A stretch of DNA of 64,000 nucleotides, taken from contig CAXIPT010000022.1 of NCBI GenBank assembly GCA_964030475.1, positions 130,822-194,821 on the forward strand. Direction: 5' to 3'. A program made the translations under genes and the position numbers. Below, piece after piece: positions 48,901 to 60,900 of the stretch; the stretch's first letter is position 1; every line of letters starts with the position of its first letter. Source of the DNA: Tethya wilhelma. Lineage: Eukaryota > Porifera > Demospongiae > Tethyida > Tethyidae. The notes beneath the pieces were generated by a model, which saw nothing but the letters and a program-made list of their open reading frames with translations, had not been told where the DNA came from and searched no databases.

Positions 48901-51900
48901 CACTTGTTCCAATACTTTTTAATGCACTGCCCATTCCTACACTATTTATTTTTTTGAAATTTTTTACTACTTGTATATTTCTAGCCTGATCAAGAGTCCT
49001 CTGAGAAGAGTGCAATGATGGGTCAAAGGTCACAAAATGTTATCATGTACTAATTGGGGGAGAGGGGGTGCACTTTAATTTTGCCACCATCATGCTATAT
49101 AATATCTTTTGAGTGAGCAATACAGTATAGCTGAATTAATTGCGCTAGCTAAATCAAGAATGTATATTTTTTATGATTAATACTAAAATAATTTGTGTGA
49201 ACCCATCTAATCTAAGTGAATCTGAGTAAATTAGATCCCACTTAATGAGCAGTGCTTGACATGTATGTACATACATGCAATCACAGTTATCTGGATACCT
49301 TTTAGCTGGAAGAATTTTGGATACGAGAAGAGTCCAGATATAATTGGAAGTAATCAATTTATAATTGTTCTATATAGCTGCTCTATAGCTGCAGTAGCCA
49401 GGATCGTTTTTCTGACTAAGCCACCATAGTGCCATTTTTGTTCATCTAACTTACTTACTTACGTACTTCCTAACTTTTCCAGAGAACCAGAATGTGTTGA
49501 GCCAACTTTGACAGTACAAAGTAAGTTCTTTTCATGGGTACTACATTCCTTGGTACTCATTTTCATCATAAATAGGCCTAAACAAAAACTAGAAAGCTTT
49601 AAACCTTAGCGTATAAATTCATGTACTACAATGCAGCCATCTTTGTGGGTAGAGTTCAAAGGTCATTCATTATCTTTGCACGTGGCATTTTATGGGCATG
49701 CGCATTAGCTTCCTCTAACATACTGAAGTGCATGTAGCTCCTACTCAAGCCTTTTGCAGGGACTTACCAGTCTCTGACAGTCTCCACACTGTAGTGTTGA
49801 AAAAAGTGAATGAACAAGTAGTAAAAATTTCAAAAAAAGAAGTAGTGTAGGAATGGGCAGTGTGGTAAAAAGTATTGAAACAAGGCATGGTCTCAATTTC
49901 GGCACATGACTACTTCATTTTTATGTTCAACTCTTGGCTAGCAATCCAGTTTAAGTTATGTACCTGTCTTTTATAGTTTACTCCATTATTTCAGTATCTA
50001 TAGCCAAGTGATTAGCTATATATAGTACTGAGAAATTTGAACCAATGCAGTAATCATAAGCTATAGCTATGGTACTATTGTATGCAGATCATCGCAACAC
50101 AACACTGAAAATCCATAATTATAAGTGATCAAGAATAAAAATGAAGTAGTCATGTGCCGAAATTGAGACCATGCCTTGTTCCAATACTTTTTACCGCACT
50201 GCCCATTCCTACACTACTTCTTTTTTTGAAATTTTTATATATTAAGATCATCAGAGTTATTAACGTAAGTACCATCAATTTTGTCGCTAGAGCTGTCTTT
50301 CTTGAGATTTCGATGGGACAGACAGACAAAACGACTCAGTACCGTAACCCTCTGCACGTGCTACGCACGCGCCGAGGCTTAATAAGAGGTGACTGTGAAT
50401 CACATGCATTGGTGTTGGGAAAGCAAATTAAATGAATGAGCCTGAGAATGAGGCTATGAACAAGTAGTAAAAATTAATAAAGTAAGTAGTCTCTACAGGA
50501 ATGGTGCCCAAATTGGGACCATTCCTTGTTCCAATCCTTTTTAATGCACTGCCCATTCCTACACTGCTTATTTTTTTGAAATTTTTACTACTTGTAATAA
50601 ACTGGACTGCTAGCCAAGAGTTGGGTATAAAAAAATGAAGTAGTCATGTGCCGAAATTGAGGTATGCCTTGTTCCAATACTTTGTAATCCACCGCCCATT
50701 CCTACGCTACTTATTTTTTTGAAATTTCTACTACTTGTTCATTCACTTTTTTCAACACTAGAGTGTTGAAACTGTTAGAGACTGGTTAGTCCCTACAAAA
50801 AGCTTGAGTAGCAGCTACATGCACTACATTAACTGAAAGAGGCTAATGCGCATGCGCATAATGCCACGTGGATAGATAATGACCTTTGAACTCTAACTAA
50901 GATTGCTGCACAGTTGAAGTACATGAATTTATACACTAAGTTTCAAAGCTTTCTAGTTTTTGTTTAGGCCTATTTGTGATGAAAACGAGTATCTAGGAAT
51001 GTAGTACCCATGAACAAGACTTACTTTGTGCTGTCAAAGTTGGTTCAACATATTCTGGTTCTCTGGAAATCCTTTTCAGTTAGGAAGGAAGTACGTTAGA
51101 GAACAAAAATGGCTCTATTGTGGCTTCCCACTAGCGCTCTCTACGAGTGCTGAGGAAAGGTTTTGTGAGTTTTAGGCCTTGCATGCAGTTGGTAATCTCT
51201 CAGTGAGAGCCTCTGACTAACTTAATTGGAAGGTTTAATTTCGTTCGACTAGGCTTTTATAGTGACCATGATTTTGTATTGTGTGCAGTCGGCCCATTCC
51301 TACTATACCTACTACCGTACGTATGATAAAGAAATAAAGTATAAAGTATTGAATTTCTGCACAGATTACTTTACTTCTTTATGCTGAAGTCAGGCTTAGA
51401 TTGCTCTGAATTTAATCCGTTGCTATATTTATGACTCATGGATCAGAATCAACTGCTGAGTCATTTAGGCAAAAGTTGAAGTATTATAATACTAACTTGC
51501 AAGATAAAGAATGAAAATAAAATGTAGTTATGTACCAACATTCAGTCTTGCCTTGTTTCCTTACTTTATACAACAATGCCCATGATTCCTATACACTTTC
51601 TACTTATATATTCTTATATATTCCCAGTACAGTAGTACTGCAGGGGTACACAGGAATGGCATGGATGGCCCATTAGTGCAATACAAATATTCACGCGTAT
51701 AGTTCTGCAAAAACTGAGCGCTTAGCACTAATTTAAAAAGGATTCTTAAGCTACTCTTTAGCTTTTTCTCTTTCTAATGAGCTCCAAAACATGGCCTAAA
51801 ACCATCCGGCGCTAAAGTAACAAACACTGACAAACATGCCAAACCTCCAATTTTCTCTATCTTCTTCTTCTTCTTCTTCTTCTTCTTCTTCTTCTTCTTC

Positions 51901-54900
51901 TTCTTCTTCTTCTTCTTCTTCTTCTTCTTCTTCTATCTTGGCTCAACTTTTCTCAGAGACTATTCACTTTTCGAAGCTGATTCTTGAACGATCGAACTTG
52001 GTTACTTCCGGGTCAGTTGCTTTTGCCATCGGTTTTTAGCACCTCTCATTGAGTAGCTAGATACGAGGGGAAAAGCGCCTTCTCTATATGGCCGCCATTA
52101 ATTTCTACACTCATGCATTAGCTTCTAAAAGATTCGAATTGATGACCCTTTCCACAAATACAAGTGTGCCTTATTTGAAATTAAATGCACTGAAGTTGCC
52201 TGGAACTATATTTTGTGATCCCTGGTTGCTCTTCAAGATGAATCAGAACTTTGATTATTATAACATATAGAAAGGCAAGTAAATCTTTTGATACAGCTCC
52301 TGCCTCCAAATGACTGATATATATGACTGTGTTTCACTTCAGTATCAAGCAGGCTACACAACTTACCACCTTGATCAACAGCCGGCCGCTGGCTCAGTGA
52401 GTCTGGCTTCTAGACTACTAGCTCAGTAGCTAGCTACATACACCAATTCAAATGTACTTTGTAAAATTAGGGAAAAATAAGAACAAACAAGTAAAAAAAA
52501 ACATTGGAAATGTAATTCGGAGACACAGGAATGGCTAAATCGTAAAAAGAACGCAAACAAGATGGAATGGCTGTTAGAGTGTGTAAGGAATTCTTCCTGT
52601 GGGCAAAATAAGAGACTCAATAAGGAGATTGTTAAATGCGGCCCATACAGGAAGAATTCTGCACACACTCTAACAGCCATTCCATCTTGTTTGCGTTCTT
52701 TTTACGATTTAGCCATTCCTGTGTCTCATTACATTTCCAATGTTTTTTTTTTACTTGACATAATATACGTACACTAGATGTTTATGATTATATTGCACCC
52801 ACTGTCAACAGGTGGATCCTTGAGAATTAGATCTGGACATACAGAAGGACGATTGGAGATATACCTCAATGGTGAATGGGGGACAGTGTGCAGCAAGGGA
52901 TTTAATTTCATTAATGTTGATGTTGCCTGTCGTCAACTGGGATACTATGGTGGTGTTATCAGTAAATCACCAGCCTATGGCACTGTTGGAGAACTTGGGT
53001 ATGTGCATGTTATATATGGGTAAGAGTTACCTGCTGAATTAAGAGTAAGCCACTGCATGATTTTCAGCCACTATTATTTTCCAACATGATTGATGGGTGC
53101 GATTTCGAAGCTATAAGCATTCAGAGAATTAAGCACAAAGCCTCAAATCTAAAAAACCTACAACATTGTGCAAGATTGCCAGTATGCAACAAGTTTTTTG
53201 GATAATTTCAATTCATGAAGATAAGTACCTTCCAATTAGATCATGGAGTTGACATTTTTTCAGATAATCAAGTAACACACAGTCAGACACAAAACAACTA
53301 CTGTAATCCTCTGCATTTACCAAAGCTTTTTATTATTATCGTTATCATACGTACGGTAGTACGTATAGTAGGAATGGGCCGACTGTCCCATTGACACAAT
53401 ACAAAATGTTCATGCTTATAAACTTTCAGGGAAAGAAAGCTAAGCCTTCAAATGCATTTAATAGCCTCCCACAGACAGTTAGCTTACTGTATTAACCAAG
53501 AAGACTGGTAGAAAGTTTCTAAAGCACTCTGGAGAGAGCGCTCGCGAGAAGCCACAAGAGTGCAATTTTGTTCTCCTTCCTTTCTTCCTTCCTTCCTTCC
53601 TTCCTTCCTTCCTTCCTAACTGACTTACTTGAACGCGATTTCCAGACAAACAAAAGGCATTGAGCCAACTTTGACCATATAGTGGGACTTCATTTCATCT
53701 GTAGTACGTCCTTTTCGACTCGTTTGCTGGCGAAAACACAGCAAACAAAATCTAAGCAGCTTTGAAACTATCGATATAAAATACTGTACTTTTTATTTAG
53801 CCATTTTGATGTAGGTAAAGGTCGTCAATAGACCACGTGGTTTGCATGCACCTTATGCGCATGCGCATCTAATGTACACTTCTGCTTTTGTAGAGACTGA
53901 CTATAGTCTCTGCTGTGTGATTGTCTCCATGCAATTGAGCACCTTGGTGTTTAAAAAAGTGAATGAACAAGTAGTAAAAATTTTATAAAAATTAGAAGTG
54001 TAGGAATGGGCAGTGCGGTAAAAAGCAATGAAACAAGACAAGTCTCTGAATTTCAGCACATGACTACTTCATTTTTTGTGCCCTACTCTTTGTGTATCTA
54101 CATTCTAAATACTTGTTACTTCATCTAAATAATTAGTCAAGTGCATGATTGCTGTTGCATTGACTCATGAGCCAAACAACCGACATTTATAATGATGGAA
54201 TTCAAATTTGCAATTTACCTGTGAAAATGAAGTAGTCATGTGCCGAAATTCAGAGACTTGTTTTGCTAATTGCTACACTTCTAATTTTTATAAAATTTTT
54301 ACTACTTGTTATTATTACAAGCAACAAAAATTTCAAAAAATAAATAGTGTAGGAATGGGCAGTGCGGTAAAAAATATTGGAACAAGGATTCGGCACATGA
54401 CTACTTCATTTTTATGCTTGATCCCTGATATGGATCCTCAGTGTCATAAATGCAATAATAATATATTATAATCATACGTACAGTAGTACGTATAGTAGGA
54501 ATGGGTCGACTTTTCCATTGACGCAATACAAAATGTTCATGCTTATAAACTTTCAAGGAAAGAAAGCTAAGCTGCAAGCGATCAAAGTTAGTCACTAAAG
54601 GTTGCCGCCTGGCTACGAAAAATGATAGTTCTTCGATTCTTTTGGGGAGTTTTCAATTGAAATAGACCAGTAGTGATTGGATTTGACTGGAAACGGTGGC
54701 CAAAATATTCTATATAAGAGCATGGTGAGCAGCTAAATCGTTAATTAGCTGTGCGTATGGCATTGAGATTGTATTTTATTGTTAATATTCAGCTAGCGCT
54801 AGATTTTGTGCAGCGTTTCCAGTCGGAATAGCATTCTATGTGTTGATTGCTTTCTACTGATATCAAATACGTTGCGATTACAAAGCATTTTCGTAGCCGG

Positions 54901-57900
54901 AGACGGCAAATTAGCAGTTAAGGCAAATAAACTTTGACCCCCACTAATATTCATGACCAATTAGCGTATGAATATCTTTTACCACTATGCTATAAAGTAA
55001 ACATAGTAGTATAGGCTCTCCATTGATAGAATACAGTCACTGCTTCACTGAATAAAGTCATTTTTGACAATATTAAACTACAGTATTCAAACTGATCTGC
55101 CCTGAGTAGGCCTTGCATGCAATTGGTAATCTGTTGGTTAGAGCCTCTGAGCAAGTTTGAAGGCTTAATTTTGTTTTGATAGATTTTTATTGTCATAAAC
55201 ATTTTGTATTGTGTCTATGGGACATTCGGCCCATTCCTACTATACGTACTACCGTACGTATGATTATTGCTTTACAACACAAATAATTAAGGTGCATAAA
55301 ACTATATAATATTATAGGTATAGATTAATTGATACGAGGTTAAAATATAAGACAAAAACTGTAAAGAAATGTACGTAATACTTGACATGTACTTTCCCTG
55401 GTAAAGAATGTTGCACTCTAATGGTGTATGCAAATTCAACATAAACTGTAAGCTAGCTGGCCCTTTTACAGTTAAAATAATGTTCACTGAAATGTTGTAA
55501 GTTTTCAGATTCTATAAGCTTTTTGTCCATAGTGTTGGACTTGTCAGGAATAAAAATCAGTGAAAACATGGCAACATAAATGCAAAAAATAAAATACCTT
55601 GAAGCATATACCATAACAATAGTAAGAACACCAAACACAATCAAGGCACAATATAGAACAAAAAAAAACTGTCTGATCAACCTAGCTTGACCAGACAGCC
55701 CTAAAACCTTTCCAATATTGAAAGTTGACGCATAAGAAATGACAACGTCTGGTCCAAGATGAGAACAAACCAGCTATAGAGTTTTCAAAGCAACTCCATG
55801 AAATAAAGGGTTTCGAACAGTGCACATGGCGATCCTTTAAGTCTGTTATGCTTTGGACACTAAGATATTTACTTCGAGATGAATAATAATTAATCTTATT
55901 AAAAATATCACACAAGAAACTCTTAGGATATCCTCTGTTCCGAAGCCTGTTGAAAAAACTTGTTTCTGATGTGTTGAAAATCTTTGTATAGTTAGAAGAG
56001 AGCCTAAAAAAGTGAATTAGCTCTGCCTTGATGTATCTCTTCTTAGAATGGAGCAGATGATATATGAATTAAAAGGAATATACAAATATCTATTCATCTG
56101 TTTCTGGTATGATTTAGTCAAAAGTCTGGAAGGATTCGTGGATCCTTGAAAACTGCCATATCCAAAAAAATCAACATGAATTAGAGAAATATTCCAAGTC
56201 AGCTTAATAGTTGGTGTAAGATTGTTCGACACAAATAAAAAGCTATATAAATCATCCAGAGTCCCAGACCAAACGAACAAAATGTCATCAATAAACCTCA
56301 ATTTTAAAGTTCAAGGAACCTATTGAACAATACTCTATCCTCCAGTCTATAGCCATGTAAATTATTTATAACAGCTGCAGAGACAGCAAGAGGGGTGCCC
56401 ATGGCCAGACCCTATTCTTAATGATAAAAATTTCAAAAAAATGAAAAGTGTAGGAATGGGCAGTTCGGTAAAAAGTATTGGAACAAGGCATGTCTCAATT
56501 TCGGCACATGACTACTTCATTTTTATCCTTGGTCTCTCACATGGATCCTTAGAGTTGTAAAAGCAATGATTTGTATGTAACATAGCTTATTATTGCTACT
56601 AATCAGTAGGCTAAGCAGTGGAGTAAACTATAATAGACAGATAACCTAAACTGGACTATAAAAATGAAGTAGTCATGTGCCGAAATTGAGACATGCCTTG
56701 TTCCAATACTTTTTACCGAACTGCATGCCCATTCCTAGACTTTTCATTTTTTTGAAATTTTTACTACTTGTTCATTCACTTTTTTCAACACTACAGTGTG
56801 GAAACTATTAGAGACTGGTTAGTCCCTACAAAAAGCTTGAGTAGCAGCTATCTGCACTAATTTATGTTGGAAGCTAATGCGCATGCGCATAAAAATGCCA
56901 CGTGGGTAATGACCTTTGAACTATAACTGCAAAGATGGCTGCATTGTAGTACATGAATTTATACACCAAGTTTCAAAGCTCTCTAGTTTTTGTTTAGGCC
57001 TATTTATAATGAAAACGAGTGTCTAGGAATGTAGTACCCATGAAAAGAACTTATACTTTGTGCTGTCAAAGTCGGCTCAACACATTCTGGTTCTCTGGAA
57101 ATCCTTTTCAAGTAAAGTCAGTCAGAAAGTACGTACGTACGTTAGGACAAAATAGCACTATGGTGGCTTCCCATTAGCACTCTCTACGAGTGCTGAGGAA
57201 GTTTTTGTGAGTTTTAGGCCTTGCATGCAGTTGGTAATCTGTCAGTAAGAACCTCTTAGCAACTTTAAAGGTTTAATTTTGTTTGACTAGATTTTTATAG
57301 TGACCAACATTTTGTATGGTGTCTATGGGGCGGTCGCCCCATTCCTACTATACGTATATACTACCGTACGTATGATAAAACATTCTCAGCCTCAAAATAA
57401 TTATTGTGAAGAACAAATTTAGTAAGGTCTGTTACCAATGCCTTGGAGATAGCCTCGATAAATATCTACAGAAAAGATCCACAGCGACAATACAATCAGA
57501 GAGGTAACATCTGCTGTAACTAAAAATGAATTAGAGGGCACCGAGAGGCTTGATAAAGAATGGATGAGATGAGAACAATCTTTCAAATAAGAAAGCAATG
57601 AAGATAAGTGTGGACTAAGGATCAGGTCCACAAACTTAGATGCAGGGGTAGTAATTAAGATACCCCCATAGCAACTTAAAATAGAACCAAGTTTGCACTT
57701 CATATCTGAAGGGGAATTTCAGAGACCATGCACACTATAAAATTTACGATCACTTAGACGACAAGAAACCTCATTAGAGTAGCAAAATCTAGTGACCAGA
57801 GTTGGGCCTAAATTTTTATCTGCTGCATGGAAGTAACAAAATGTCAGTCTTTGAACGTAATTTAGATAAGGCTCGATAGTCAGAACAAGATAGATTCGGT

Positions 57901-60900
57901 TTTGGAGCAAATACTCGAGATGTAAACTGAGAAACAGATGAACGGTCATAAAAGTGTGAAGTTCATGTCTAATAGGCAACAGAGGCACTTCTATAAAAGC
58001 TGGAGCACAAGGAGGCACCCAGTCTGATTAAACATGGAGCTTATTTTGAACAAACACCTTGTTACTCAATGAGTCTTTGAAGAAATGTTTAATTAATATG
58101 AACTGATCGAGAAAAACGTTAAAGTTGAGCATCAAAAATATCCTTAGAAAAATAATTAGGAGTTGGTCTGAAATTTAATCCTTATGAAAGCACACCCAGG
58201 TAGAAATTTCTTGCAAGCTCACTTTGCCAGAAATTGCAAAATTTTGCCAAACTGCACAAAACTTTCAAGAAAGTGGCCATTTCTCTTGCATAGTGCAAGA
58301 ATCTGCAGGAACCTTGCAAGTCTTGCTACCTGGGCATAATGTTCAGTAACACTGAGATCACGATCAGTATAATTATATACAGCAGGAGACAAGAACTTCA
58401 AACCAAACATACTTACAGGTAGCTTTAGGATACGATTTAAATGTCTATTCCAATCCACCACTCCACGTAGGGAAGAAGTTATGTACTTCCTCTTCTTTCC
58501 TTTTCTCTTCCTTTCCTGGAATGTAGAGTGGTGGTCAGAATGTTTTTTGGAGCCGGATCAACAATGGAAGAGAAACGGACTGACTTAATTCTTACTCTTG
58601 ACCTTCGACTTAGACTTTTTTTGACTTTTACGTCTAGATCCATGAAAAAAAAGGACTGCGAGAACTGCGAGAGGAACTAATATACTGCGAGTGGAAGACT
58701 GGAAATGTGTGAGGAGTTTTGTGAAGAAGTAGAGGCAACAGAAGAGCTCCGTGACCTGGAACTGCGGAGTTCCTGAACTGTTCATAAGACCCTACTGACA
58801 AAGCCTCTGATCAACTACCTCTATCACCCTTGGCTCTGGAGCAGTATCCATATTTTAGGATGCTGCTTCCTCTGCAATTTTCTTCTTCTTCTCCTTTTCA
58901 ACTAAGCATTTCAGCTTCATAAAAGAGTTCTTTCTGGCAACAGAGAGCTGACTCTGAAAGAAGTGAATATTAGAAGAAAAAATAACCTGTGATTATAATA
59001 ATCGCAACTTGTTCTTCACTCTCATTAAGTAACAAACCAAGCTAGCTGTTTGTCACAAGATGAAGCAAAAGTATACAACAGTTCATTCTCCACAGCCAAT
59101 ATCTGGGCTTTGTGCTCATGCATTGACCTTCCTGGCGACTTCAAACATCTTTATAACATAAGAGAGGACATAGCTGCAACCAGAATATCGTCCACTTTGA
59201 ACTGCTCATCTTCAAACAAGAACTTCTTCTTAGGCAGCTGTAGATCCCTATAGGAAAGGTTCCATGTGCTCTATGCTGTTCCACTTTGAAGCTATTCTCT
59301 TGTCTTCCAGTTTTAAAGTATTGGTCTCCAAAGACACAATTAGTCCTACAGGCAGACACCACCAGTTTTCAAGTTTCCTTAATTGCACACTTCTAAACCT
59401 ACAACCACAGGACTTGTAAAAGTTTTGGGTGGTGAATGTGTTCTTGGCCTTTTGTTAAAATTGTTCAACAGAGCTAGGATTCAGTTTCGGGAACAACATT
59501 AATTTTACCACTTGCACTTGAGAACTAGTATCTATAGGGTTGCCATTCCTACATATAAATACGAAAAAAATAATACCTTGAAATGTACCATAACAAAAGA
59601 ACAATAGTACGATCGAACATCAAACACAATCAAGGCACAATAGAACAAAAAAAACATAGGGCTGTCTGGTCAACGTAGAATTTGATCTTACAACATTTCA
59701 GTGAACATTATTTTAACTATAAAAGGGCCAGCTCATGCACATGTATGTTGCTTTCTGATGGTATATATAACATGCCCATCCTCATGCACACAATCCTCTT
59801 TATCTGAAAGGTTTATTATTAACAATACTTATTGCATTATTACTAGTATTATATTATCACAACATACTGTAGATCAGGAAAATTTTGCCTTTACCGCTGA
59901 AATTAATGAAGGCACCGATGGTGCATAAGCCTCGGCACACTCAACTAGTTAGAAGAGTTACATGCATACATTCTGTACTCAGTATTAAGAACTTATCCAC
60001 CTGGCCCAGCCTGGCATATAGGCCAGAGAGAGCCCGGCTGCAGCTGAGTTGTTCACAATACACTTTATGCATATGGCCCAGGTTAGCCACATAGCTATAT
60101 AACTATGGTAAAGCAGCAAATGTCACAGATGATGAACCAGATGAGCTTTGCTATGATTATTGGAATGCTCAACTGCTGTGAGTCCGGGATAGTGAATTAA
60201 GTCTAACTATAAATTTGAACCACTGATGCATTAGCTTCTATGTAAAAATGTATGCATGCCTTATATGCTTACATAGAAAGCAGGCCAACTCCTGTCTGTC
60301 TTGCCAAACAACACTGACTAACAGCAACAGCAGCTATAGAGCGGGTGCAATCAACGTCATCAAAAACCGAAAGTATTTTGAGTGATACTAGAAATAGTTA
60401 TTTTTGCCATACGGAAGTAAATGACAGCTGCTCGTTTCTCCGTATTGTTCTGTACATTTTTGCCATACGGAAGTGACTCATTTTACGTAATTGCACCCGC
60501 TCTATAACTGAATTTCTGCTGTGCTTCTATTCAACACGAATTCTAGATAACACACACCAAATCAGTAGGCGTGGTCTCGAAGCTAAGCGCTCAAACATGT
60601 CAAAGAAGCACAAAAGCCTCAAATCTTAGCAACTACAGTGTTTTGGAAAGAAAAAATATATGTTTACAAGATCATTAACGTAAGTACCATTAATTTTATC
60701 GCTAGAGCTGCCTTTCATCAGATTTCGATGGAACAGACAGACACGACTACCGTAATCCTCTGCACGTGCTACGCACGTGCCGATGCTTAAATATGGTGAA
60801 AATTTATTTTGTCTGCTTTGGTGATCTTGAACAAATTATTCGCAAGGATGAAAATTTAACTAATGAAATAAGTTATTATTATAAATTTATTTTAGCTACA

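Larger units (their letters stand above)
55449..59741 (-). mobile_element. reverse-transcriptase retroelement remnant
   Basis: The minus strand carries a decayed RT reading frame. The two edges share a direct repeat (about 55588-55700 with 59568-59680, core CAAACACAATCAAGGCACAA). They also share an inverted repeat of about 50 bp (55449-55502 with 59690-59741, core ACTGAAATGTTGTAAG). A composite element (56423-57376) interrupts it. Mixed direct and inverted ends recall Penelope-like or DIRS-type elements, but no GIY-YIG or tyrosine recombinase was recognised, so the class is open. Confidence 0.6.

Noticed and set aside
51836..52039. Open frame with a long serine run
   Set aside because: It is the translation of the (TTC)n microsatellite in a family C repeat; no gene context.
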